Of a stretch of DNA of 64,000 nucleotides, positions 7,523 through 14,919 are shown one piece after another. A program made the translations under genes and the position numbers. This DNA comes from Actinotalea soli (GTDB lineage Bacteria; Actinomycetota; Actinomycetes; Actinomycetales; Cellulomonadaceae). Positions within the stretch are counted from its first letter, which is position 1, and every line of letters begins with the position of its first letter. The stretch lies in the NCBI RefSeq assembly GCF_017565425.1, contig NZ_JAGEMK010000002.1:434001-498000 (forward strand). Reading direction: 5' to 3'. The notes under the pieces were generated by a model. That model was not told the DNA's origin. It made no database searches and worked only from the letters and a program-made list of their open reading frames with translations.

Positions 7523-8425
7523 TCAGGGCCAGTAGCGCACCGGGTTCTGCCCCGTGTCGAGGAACTCGCGGCCGATGAGGTCGGGGACCTCCTCACCGAG
7601 GTCGAACTCGACGCGGCCGGGCTCATCGCTGAGGTGGACGTCCCGGAAGCGCCACGCACCACGGACCTCCTGCCGGACGACGGCGACCACCGCCTCGGGG
7701 GCGAAGCCCTGCACCCGCGGCAGGGAGAGCACCCAGGCCTTGCGTGCTCGCTCCTTGAGCTCGGCCGGGGTCATGCCCTCGGCCTCGGCGTTGAGCTTCA
7801 CGAGGATCAGGCGGCGGTCGGTGGGCAGGGGGTGACCACCCTCGGCCCGGCCCCGGAGCCCCTCGCTCGACCCGCTGCCGGCCTCGGTCTGCACCCGGGC
7901 CCGCACCGGGCTCTCGTCCGAGGCGGAGCGCACCAGCTGGGGCTCGGCCTGCGCGATGAGCACCACGAGCTGGTCCCCGGCCGCGTCGGAGCCACCGGCG
8001 ATGTCCACGTAGGCCTGGGCGGTGTCGACCAGGGACGGGCCGACCAGCACGTCGTCTCCTTCGACCCGGGCGTTAGTCACGTCGCCGGCGATGCGGACGG
8101 ACCCCGCGCCGCCCGCGAGCTGTGCGGAGAGCTGGGACAGGACCTCGCTCGTGCAGGAGACCCGGACGTCCTCACGGAGAACGGCCAAGGCCTCCTCCCG
8201 CTCGGGGTCGGAGTTGGCTCCCTGACTGGCGATCTCCACCACCCGCGCCCGCCCCAGCGCACGCTGGCGGGACTCGTGGGAGGCCAGCAGCTCGAGGGCG
8301 GCCTCGAACCGTCGCCCGCGCTGCTCGTGGCGGCTCGTGCGGGTGGCGAACCACCCGGCGAGGCCCGCGCCGATGCCCGCACCGAGGAACGCGAAGATCA
8401 GGGAGAGCGAATCGATCCAGGACAC
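7523..8425 (-). CDS. Membrane-anchored protein of unknown function
   Basis: A 300-residue protein with one N-terminal membrane segment (about residues 8-27), a helical, charged region (30-90), a middle domain (about 90-165), and a C-terminal domain of ~110 residues with RLILVKLN, ARKAWVL, VVAVVRQEVRGAW and the ending QNPVRYWP. The last domain resembles, from memory, a widespread small family with an R-x-x-W-R-L core and a QNPIRY-type ending that I associate with an EVE/PUA-like fold; I cannot confirm this without a profile search. Its stop is 8 nt from the stop of the convergent lipoprotein gene. It may belong to the same accessory region as the AlbA_2 gene upstream. Confidence 0.6.
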   Translation of the reverse strand: MSWIDSLSLIFAFLGAGIGAGLAGWFATRTSRHEQRGRRFEAALELLASHESRQRALGRARVVEIASQGANSDPEREEALAVLREDVRVSCTSEVLSQLSAQLAGGAGSVRIAGDVTNARVEGDDVLVGPSLVDTAQAYVDIAGGSDAAGDQLVVLIAQAEPQLVRSASDESPVRARVQTEAGSGSSEGLRGRAEGGHPLPTDRRLILVKLNAEAEGMTPAELKERARKAWVLSLPRVQGFAPEAVVAVVRQEVRGAWRFRDVHLSDEPGRVEFDLGEEVPDLIGREFLDTGQNPVRYWP

Positions 8426-8505
8426 GGTTCCTCCGAGGCGTGGTCGGTGACTCGAGCATGCCGCAGCTGTCGGGGCGGTGTCTCGTGTCGCCAGGCAGCG
8501 ATCCG

Positions 8506-10203
8506 TCAGACGTTGGAGTTGGGCCTCGGCGGGTCCTCAGTCTCATCGGGCAGGCGGTAGAGCGCGCCGCGTCGCTCGCCATGCATGGTGAGCCGCCCCT
8601 CCTTGGCGAGTCTGCGTAGGAGTGTCGACGCCTGCGCTGGCGTCAGAGAGCACAGATCCGCCGCCTCGGATCGTGTGATCTGGCGATGTGCGGCGACGAA
8701 GGCGAGGACCATGCTCTCGGCCTGCAGGTGGGAGAACCCGTGGACCCGTACGTAGGCGGCCCTGTCGCCTAGCGCACGGTAGACAGACGCAGACAAGTGG
8801 TAGCGCGTGCCTCTGCCTGATCCGCGTTGCTCGACAAGGCCGCTCGCGGACATCCGCGCAAAGGCGATGCGCGTCTCGTTCTCGGTCTTCTGAAGCATCT
8901 CGCTCGCATCGACCAGACGGAGGCTCCCGCCCTGACGGAGGCGCGAGAGCACCTGCAGGTCAGCCAAGGTGAAGGGTGATCCGCCTGCTCGCTCACGTTC
9001 GGAGACGAAGCGCGCGAGCTCAAGGTCGGCGTGGCCTAGACCGAAGGTCGCGACGACGCTGCTGTTGGTGGTCTGCGAGTAGTCCGGAGCTTGGCGGCCC
9101 AGGCGGATCGTGGTCTCGAACATGCGGTTGATCCCGCGACCGGATCGCTCGACGAGGCCGGCTCGCTTGAAGGCCTCAGCCAGGAGGGGGCTTCGCGGGC
9201 GGTTGGTCCTGAGGAAGTTGGCCGTCGTGATGCCCTCGGGGAAGCCCCCTGGGCTCGTGACGGTGAACGCGTCGCCGTCGAGCTGTAGCTGGACCGCACC
9301 GAGCCGTGCGTAGTCGCGGTGGACGAGCGCGTTGGCTAGTGCCTCGCGCACGGCGGTGGGTGAGATGAGTGGGACGGCGATGCGTATGAGGCCCGAGTCG
9401 ACCTCCTCTTCCCTGTTGTAGGCCTCGATCCGGGCGTAGAGGTCCTGCGCTGTGGCGAGGAGCGGTGCGTGGGTGCTGACGTTGGTCTCCACGGCGGTGC
9501 CCCGCAGGACCTGGAACTGAGATTCATGTCCTGGAATGTGGTCAGCCAACGCAGCGTGGCTCCCGAAGAGCAGCAACGCTCCCAAGAGCACGTCGCCATC
9601 AGGGCCCAGGACGCCGAGAGCTCGTGCGATGTCCACGTCCTCGAGGTTCGTCAGAGTTGTGTCTCCGCCAGCGGCCGTGAGCGAGCGGAGGCGCTCGAAC
9701 TCCAGTGGGTCGAGGTCATCCCACGTCGCTCCACGTGCGGGGAGCCGCGCGTGGTCCGTCTGCCCCACCTCCACGGCTCGCCCGAACATCTCGTGGAACG
9801 CGTAGGGCACGCACTCGGGTCCTCCGTCGGTCTTGATCGCCCGGCGCGTGTAGACGCCCCGGGAGGTCCCGATCGGGGTGCGCGCCTGCTCGACCTCGAT
9901 GGCGATCACCTCGTGTCCGTCGACCGGCACGATGGTGACCGTGGTGCTCAAGGGCGGCACGGTGGTGTTGCTGATGAGGGCCTGCACCAGCGGTGCCTTG
10001 GTGCTGGGGCTGTGCCGCGGCTTGGTTCCCGTGATCGTGCCGTCGTCCTCAACGCCGAGCAGGACGACCCCGCCCGGGCCGTTGGCCATGCATGCGACTG
10101 CTTCGACGAGGTGGCCGTCGGAGAGGCGCGCACGGTCTGACTTGAACTCGACGGTGAGCGACTCGCCCGCGGCTGCCAGCGCGCGTACCTGGTTTGCATC
10201 CAC
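8506..10203 (-). CDS. Schlafen AlbA_2 (RecG-like) domain transcriptional regulator
   Basis: A 565-residue protein. The N-terminus has an AlbA_2 domain (LTVEFKSDRA, AVACMANGPGG, GVEDDGTITG), here about residues 15-140. A GHKL-like ATP-binding region follows (REALANALVHRDYA, VTSPGGFPEG, GLVERSGRGINRMF), then two winged-helix segments at the C-terminus. Such proteins are annotated as RecG-like putative regulators and are common in accessory and defence regions. The GTG at 10203 follows a TAACCT -10-like box by 6 nt, suggesting a leaderless mRNA; a TTG at 10209 would add two residues. The perfect inverted repeat over the start suggests autoregulation through the winged helices. Confidence 0.85.
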   Translation of the reverse strand: MDANQVRALAAAGESLTVEFKSDRARLSDGHLVEAVACMANGPGGVVLLGVEDDGTITGTKPRHSPSTKAPLVQALISNTTVPPLSTTVTIVPVDGHEVIAIEVEQARTPIGTSRGVYTRRAIKTDGGPECVPYAFHEMFGRAVEVGQTDHARLPARGATWDDLDPLEFERLRSLTAAGGDTTLTNLEDVDIARALGVLGPDGDVLLGALLLFGSHAALADHIPGHESQFQVLRGTAVETNVSTHAPLLATAQDLYARIEAYNREEEVDSGLIRIAVPLISPTAVREALANALVHRDYARLGAVQLQLDGDAFTVTSPGGFPEGITTANFLRTNRPRSPLLAEAFKRAGLVERSGRGINRMFETTIRLGRQAPDYSQTTNSSVVATFGLGHADLELARFVSERERAGGSPFTLADLQVLSRLRQGGSLRLVDASEMLQKTENETRIAFARMSASGLVEQRGSGRGTRYHLSASVYRALGDRAAYVRVHGFSHLQAESMVLAFVAAHRQITRSEAADLCSLTPAQASTLLRRLAKEGRLTMHGERRGALYRLPDETEDPPRPNSNV

Positions 10204-10204
10204 T

Positions 10205-10239
10205 CGCAAAGGTTATGCGACGATCGCATAACCTTTGCG
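10205..10239 (-). promoter_or_regulatory. Perfect 16-bp inverted repeat, likely operator of the AlbA_2 gene
   Basis: CGCAAAGGTTATGCGA (10205-10220) and its exact reverse complement (10224-10239) flank a 3-nt centre. A second, shorter site with similar half-sites (TTTGCGTACGACGCATA, 10234-10250) lies next to it. On the minus strand the dyad contains a TAACCT -10-like box and ends 1 nt before the GTG at 10203, so a bound protein would block RNA polymerase. Confidence 0.65.
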
Positions 10240-10269
10240 TACGACGCATAGCGAGGTGTCGTCGGGCAC

Positions 10270-11034
10270 CTACGCCGGCAGCACGTACAGGTACATCAGC
10301 AGGTAGTGCAGGAAGGCCGCGAGCACCACGATGATGTGCCAGATCTCGTGGAAGCCGAACACCCCGGGCACGGGGTTGGGCTTCTCGATGACGAAGATGA
10401 CGAACCCGGCGCTGTACATCAGGCCGCCCGCGGCCATGAGGGCGTAGGCGCCGAAGGGCAGCGGCACCCCCGCGCCGGCGAGCAGCACGGGGATCCAGCC
10501 CAGCACGATGAACAGGGTGTTGGTCAGGTGCTTGGGCAGGTCCCGGCGCAGCGATCGCAGCACGATCCCCGCCGCGGCGATCGCCCAGACCGCACCTAGG
10601 ATGGTCCAGCCGTAGGTGTTGCGGAACAGCACGAGCACCAGGGGCGTGACGGACCCCGCGATGAGCAGGAACACCGAGTCGTAGTCGAGGGTGCGCAGCA
10701 CCTCGTTGACCCGGGGGCTCCGGTCGAGGCCGTGGTGCAGGGTGCTCGACCCGAACAGCATGAGGACGCAGAACCCGTAGACGCTGAACCCGACGATCTT
10801 CCACGGGTCGCCCTGGGCCCCGGCTTGCGCGATGAGCAGCGCCGAGCCGACCAGCGCGAAGCAGGTCGCAGCCAGGTGGGAGACGGTGTTGATCCGCTCA
10901 TCGGTGACGTGGACGCTGCCGTCCTTGCTCAGTGCCGTCGGCTCCACCGCTGCCTTCTTCTTACCGCTCGCGACCGACGAGCACGGAGTGCAGGAGTGCG
11001 CTCCTGCCCCGCCGAGCCTAAGCGCTGATGTCAC
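10270..11034 (-). CDS. Hemolysin III family (PAQR-like) membrane protein
   Basis: A 254-residue protein with seven membrane segments from about residue 50 onward. The family signatures are present: SSTLHHG after the second segment, LDYDSVFLLIAGS in the middle, and HEIWHIIVVLAAFLHY near the end, which supply the conserved His/Asp metal-site residues of HlyIII/PAQR proteins. The first ~45 residues from the GTG at 11034 are not family-like, so an internal start is possible. YqfA and related members affect membrane energetics or lipids; pore formation is shown only for a few. It has no operon partner, and faces a divergent small membrane protein gene. Confidence 0.88.
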   Translation of the reverse strand: MTSALRLGGAGAHSCTPCSSVASGKKKAAVEPTALSKDGSVHVTDERINTVSHLAATCFALVGSALLIAQAGAQGDPWKIVGFSVYGFCVLMLFGSSTLHHGLDRSPRVNEVLRTLDYDSVFLLIAGSVTPLVLVLFRNTYGWTILGAVWAIAAAGIVLRSLRRDLPKHLTNTLFIVLGWIPVLLAGAGVPLPFGAYALMAAGGLMYSAGFVIFVIEKPNPVPGVFGFHEIWHIIVVLAAFLHYLLMYLYVLPA

Positions 11035-11052
11035 CGCACGAAGGAGCCGCTG

Positions 11053-11553
11053 ATGGCAGAACCCGCCCTGGACGTTCGATCGGCCCCAGGCTGGCTTCGC
11101 GCTGTCGCGTGGGGAGTCGTCGCCCTGAGCCTCGGTGCGGTCGGCCTGGTCGTGGCGCTCGTCCCGTGGGACAACCCGGGCCTGCTCATCTCGTCAACGG
11201 TGCCCTCGCTGGTGGGCGTCGCCTTGGGGGTCGCCCTCCTGCGAGCCGAGATCCGTCTCGCGTGGTCCGACGAGGGTCTGGAGATGGCGTTCCGCCCGTT
11301 GTGGCGTGCGCACCTCGCTCCCGAAGCGATCATCGAGGTCGGGGAGGTGGAGCGCATCCGTCCCACGAGCTATGGCGGCGTGGGTCTGCGGCGGGCTCCA
11401 GGGCAGCGCATGGGTCTCCTCTTCGACGCAGGCCCGGGCATCCGCGTTGTCGCGTCCGACGGGATGGCCTACGAGGTGAGGGTCGACGAGCCGCAGAGCC
11501 TTCTGGCCGAGCTCGCGCGTCGTGCGCCAGGCCTGCCTGTCACCCGCCCCTGA
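11053..11553 (+). CDS. Small membrane protein of unknown function
   Basis: A 166-residue protein with two N-terminal membrane segments (about residues 15-37 and 45-65). A soluble domain follows, with alternating beta-strand character (IRLAWSDEGLEMAF, GIRVVASDGMAYEVRV), reminiscent of PH-like domains seen in many actinobacterial membrane proteins. It starts at ATG 11053 with AAGGAG about 9 nt upstream, and is divergent from the hemolysin III gene with 18 nt between starts. No family is recognised. Confidence 0.6.
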   Translation: MAEPALDVRSAPGWLRAVAWGVVALSLGAVGLVVALVPWDNPGLLISSTVPSLVGVALGVALLRAEIRLAWSDEGLEMAFRPLWRAHLAPEAIIEVGEVERIRPTSYGGVGLRRAPGQRMGLLFDAGPGIRVVASDGMAYEVRVDEPQSLLAELARRAPGLPVTRP

Positions 11554-11633
11554 GGACGCGCGCGGCGGCGTCCGCGTGGGCCCGTGGGGCTGCTCCACCC
11601 GCCCGGCCCTGTCGTCCGGCATGCTGCCCGCGA

Positions 11634-11639
11634 TAGTGT
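11634..11639 (+). promoter_or_regulatory. Candidate -10 box for the SPFH operon
   Basis: TAGTGT matches TANNNT and lies 57 nt before the ATG at 11697, leaving an untranslated leader of about 50 nt that contains a GAGGA ribosome-binding site. There is no clear -35 element. Confidence 0.35.
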
Positions 11640-11696
11640 GCCGCGCGATCGCGAAGATGCCGTCGCCTGGATCACGGGTCGAGCAGAGGACGCAAC

Positions 11697-12932
11697 ATGG
11701 GATTCATCAAGGCCTTCTCCGGTGCCGTCGGCGGGATGCTCGCCGACCAGTGGAAGGACTTCCTGGCCCCGCCGCCCGGTCTCGCGCCGACCGCCGCGAT
11801 CTTCCCGGCCGTCCCGCAGGGGCAGAACGCCGGCCGTGGGTCGAACACCTCCGGCTCGCAGCACATCATCACCAACGGCAGCCGCATCGTGGTGCCCGAG
11901 GGCTACGGCCTGATGACCTTCCAGGACGGCGAACTCACCGGTCTGGTCGCCGAGCCGGGCGGCTTCATCTTCACCTCGGAGGACCTGAACTCCCAGTCCC
12001 TGTTCGCCGGGGACGGGATCCTCAGCCCGACGGTGAAGATGTCCTGGGAGCGCTTCAAGTTCGGCGGGCGCCCCGGGTCCCAGCAGCTGGCCTTCTACGT
12101 GAACCTCAAGGAGATCCCGAACAACCGGTTCGGCACCCAGTCGGAGATCTACTGGGATGACGCGTACCTGGGCGCCCAGGTCGGGGCGATCACCCGCGGC
12201 TCGTACACGCTGCGCATCGTCGACCCGATCCTGCTGGTCAAGCAGTTCGTGCCCCTGACGTACCTGGGGGCCACGCCCAGGGTCTTCGACTTCACCGACC
12301 TCGACAACGACGCCGCGAGCCAGCTCTTCAACGAGGTGGTCGGGTCCCTGTCGGCGGCGTTCTCGAACTACACGAACGACCCGAGCAAGGGGAACCGCAT
12401 CACCCGCATCCAGGGTGACGCGATCGGCTTCGCCCAGTCGCTGTCCCAGGCGGTCGAGGACGGCTACGGGTGGACGACGGGTCGCGGGCTGACCATCGAG
12501 AAGGTCGCCCTGCAGGCCATCGAGTACGACGAGGACACCCGCGCGCTGCTCTCGGACGTCAAGAAGGCCGACGCCCTGGGTGGGGCCCGCGGCAACTCCT
12601 TCATGCAGCAGGCCGCGGCCCGTGGCTTCCAGGCCGCGGGGGAGAACCCGGGCGGCGCCGGCGGTGGCGCAGGCATGGCCTTCCTCGGCATGGGCGTCAA
12701 CGCGACGGCGGGGGCAGCGAGCGGTCTGCAGCAGCCGCACGAGCCGCAGCCCAATCAGCAGGCCCCGGTGCCCACCCCGCAGGAGCCCGCCGCCCCGGCT
12801 GCGGCCGCCGCACCCACCCCGGCCGCGGAGGACCCTGTCGCCAAGCTCGCGCAGTTCAAGGCGATGCTCGACCAGGGGCTGATCTCCGAGGCGGACTTCG
12901 AGGCGGCCAAGGCCAAGGTCCTGGGTCTGTAG
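11697..12932 (+). CDS. SPFH-domain protein with C-terminal SHOCT motif (YdjI-like)
   Basis: A 411-residue protein. The N-terminus (about 1-50) and a central SPFH/band-7-like region (about 50-290) are followed by an Ala/Gly-rich stretch, a Pro/Gln/Ala linker (about 345-380) and a short SHOCT helical hairpin at the end (LAQFKAMLDQGLISEADFEA). This order matches the YdjI type of SPFH protein, also annotated as virion core protein-like. SPFH proteins scaffold membrane microdomains; in Bacillus YdjI works with YdjG and PspA in membrane protection. The next two genes follow closely, and the second encodes a zinc-ribbon membrane protein as YdjG does. Confidence 0.82.
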   Translation: MGFIKAFSGAVGGMLADQWKDFLAPPPGLAPTAAIFPAVPQGQNAGRGSNTSGSQHIITNGSRIVVPEGYGLMTFQDGELTGLVAEPGGFIFTSEDLNSQSLFAGDGILSPTVKMSWERFKFGGRPGSQQLAFYVNLKEIPNNRFGTQSEIYWDDAYLGAQVGAITRGSYTLRIVDPILLVKQFVPLTYLGATPRVFDFTDLDNDAASQLFNEVVGSLSAAFSNYTNDPSKGNRITRIQGDAIGFAQSLSQAVEDGYGWTTGRGLTIEKVALQAIEYDEDTRALLSDVKKADALGGARGNSFMQQAAARGFQAAGENPGGAGGGAGMAFLGMGVNATAGAASGLQQPHEPQPNQQAPVPTPQEPAAPAAAAAPTPAAEDPVAKLAQFKAMLDQGLISEADFEAAKAKVLGL

Positions 12933-12940
12933 AGGCGACG

Positions 12941-14176
12941 GTGAGCCACCCCTACCCGGAGGACTCGACCACCCCGGAGCAGCCCGGGCCCCTCCAGCCC
13001 GAGCCGACCGGACCGCGGGTCGTCCACACCGACGGCGACGCCAAGGACGGCCTGGTCAAGTGCCTGCGCTGCGGCGCCACGGAGATCTCCCTCAACGTCG
13101 CGACGGGCCAGCTGCGGTGCCACTTCTGCCGGTTCGAGTGGCAGGGCGAGGCGGGGTTGGCGAACCTCGGCCTCGACGGTGACATCGGAGAGCTGTCCGG
13201 GATCGTCATGGGCTCGGGGTCGGCGGACATCGTCCCCTCGACGGATGAGGTCCTGACCTTCAAGTGCACGGCCTGCGGGGCTGAGGTCGTCATCGACACG
13301 GCCCACGGCACGCAGGCGCGCTGCCACTGGTGCCGCAACAAGCTGTCGATGAACCAGCAGGTCCCCAACGGCGCGGTGCCCGACGTCGTGCTGCCGTTCA
13401 AGCTCCCCAAGGACGCTGCGGTCGCGAAGATCCGCGAGTTCGTCACGAAGCGGAAGTTCTTCGCCCACCCGCGGTTCACGGCCGAGTTCAACCCCGAGAA
13501 CGTCATGGGCGTGTACCTGCCGTACATGGTGGTGGACGTCAACGCCCACGTGACCCTCACCGGGCAGGGCGAGCACCAGACCCGCTCCTACACGGTCAAG
13601 CAAGGGGACAACGACCGTCGGGTGTACGACGCGGACGTCTACCACGTGGTGCGGGACTTCGAGCTGCACGTCGATGACCTGACCGTGGAGTCCTCGAGCG
13701 AGCGCCTCAACCAGACGGCGGCGAACTCGAACAACATCATCAACTCGATCATGCCGTTCGACGTCGAGAACTCCGTCCGGTACGACTCGAACTACCTCGC
13801 CGGGTTCCACTCCGAGCGCCGGGACAGCAACATCGACCAGCTGACGCCGATCGCCCACGTCCAGGCGGGGGACATCGCCCGCCACAAGGCCAACGAGACC
13901 CTGCAGTTCTACGACCGCGGGGTGCGGTGGGACCACGAGCAGGTGCGCGTGAACGGTCAGCGGTGGGTGTCGGCGTACCTGCCGGTGTGGCTGTACAGCT
14001 ACCACCAGACCAAGTCCAACGGCAGGACGTTCCTGCACTACGTGGCGGTCAACGCCCGCACCGGCGAGACGATGGGCAGCGTGCCCATCAACCAGGCCAA
14101 GCTCCTGGGCGTCTCGGCCGTGGTCCAGGTGGTCGGCACCATCGCCGGCATCGTCGTCATGGTGCTGGGAGGGTGA
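12941..14176 (+). CDS. Zinc-ribbon membrane-associated protein (YdjG-like)
   Basis: A 411-residue protein with two zinc ribbons near the N-terminus: CLRCG then CHFC around residues 38-62, and CTACG then CHWC around 109-132. A long mixed alpha/beta domain with many aromatic residues follows (LPYMVVDVNAHVTL, LPVWLYSYHQ), and one hydrophobic membrane segment lies at the extreme C-terminus (VVQVVGTIAGIVVMVLGG). This is the layout of TFIIB-type zinc ribbon proteins such as Bacillus YdjG. The GTG at 12941 lies 8 nt after the SPFH gene stop, and the following small membrane protein gene starts 2 nt after this one, so the three form an operon. Confidence 0.8.
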   Translation: MSHPYPEDSTTPEQPGPLQPEPTGPRVVHTDGDAKDGLVKCLRCGATEISLNVATGQLRCHFCRFEWQGEAGLANLGLDGDIGELSGIVMGSGSADIVPSTDEVLTFKCTACGAEVVIDTAHGTQARCHWCRNKLSMNQQVPNGAVPDVVLPFKLPKDAAVAKIREFVTKRKFFAHPRFTAEFNPENVMGVYLPYMVVDVNAHVTLTGQGEHQTRSYTVKQGDNDRRVYDADVYHVVRDFELHVDDLTVESSSERLNQTAANSNNIINSIMPFDVENSVRYDSNYLAGFHSERRDSNIDQLTPIAHVQAGDIARHKANETLQFYDRGVRWDHEQVRVNGQRWVSAYLPVWLYSYHQTKSNGRTFLHYVAVNARTGETMGSVPINQAKLLGVSAVVQVVGTIAGIVVMVLGG

Positions 14177-14178
14177 TC

Positions 14179-14508
14179 ATGGACATGAGCGTGCTGGCCG
14201 ACGCGGCCACGGGGATCTCCTTCACGATCGGCACCGGCAGCGACGGGGGCGACGGGTCGAACTTCGGTCTGCTGCTCCTGCTGGCCGGGCCGGTCTTCTA
14301 CGGCCTCATGTACCTGCGCTACCGCAACTCCGACAAGCGCCACCGCCACGAGTCCGAGACCCGCGCCGAGATGCACGACCTGAAGGTGCGCGACGACCGC
14401 ATCAAGTCCATCAAGGGCGTCTCGAACTCCCGCATGCGCGGCGCGAACAACACCGAGGTGCGCGGGGCCCGGCGGGGGATCACGGAGACGTTGGGGCTGG
14501 GGGACTGA
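14179..14508 (+). CDS. Small single-pass membrane protein, third gene of the SPFH operon
   Basis: A 109-residue protein: a short Gly/Asp-rich N-terminus, one membrane segment at about residues 28-46 (FGLLLLLAGPVFYGLMYL), then a strongly basic, charged cytoplasmic tail (YRNSDKRHRHESETR). It starts 2 nt after the zinc-ribbon gene. No family is recognised; by position it could play the part of YdjH in the Bacillus module, but the sequences were not compared. A second ATG two codons in is an alternative start. Confidence 0.65.
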   Translation: MDMSVLADAATGISFTIGTGSDGGDGSNFGLLLLLAGPVFYGLMYLRYRNSDKRHRHESETRAEMHDLKVRDDRIKSIKGVSNSRMRGANNTEVRGARRGITETLGLGD

Positions 14509-14919
14509 GAACGCACCACCGTGGGCGAGGCGCGGTGCTGGCCGGCGCAGTCCTGACGGTGCCGCCCTGTGCTCCGCTGCGGGACCTGAGGACATCGAGC
14601 TGGCTTCTAGGCCGACGAAGTTCGCCCTTGGAATTCCTGCGCGCAAACGAGGCCATTCGTCAACACGCCATATCTGACTCCAATGCTTCTAGTCCGTCCG
14701 TACTCTTCGACGTGGTCACTGCCGATAGGCCGAGGACTGCACCAATCGAAGGGACGCCCCAGCCTAGTCGCGCTCCCTTGCGCCCGAAAGCGATACGCCA
14801 GGCCGGACCTGCATGCTAGGCCAGACGGGTGACGCGTCAGACCGCGATGGGCTTGAGGGGTTACGGCGGGTCCCTCCCGACGATATGGTCAGTATGACCT
14901 ATCAAACCTAGGGGGCGAC
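14509..14919. other. Intergenic boundary of the lower-GC island
   Basis: No convincing gene is seen in these 411 bases. Composition shifts here from very GC-rich to visibly richer in A and T, marking the left edge of the island. Near the right end a small dyad GGTCA-GTA-TGACC (14887-14899) precedes the DUF262 gene, which has an AGGGGGCGAC ribosome-binding site before its GTG at 14920. No direct repeat or tRNA end that would mark an attachment site was seen. Confidence 0.55.
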
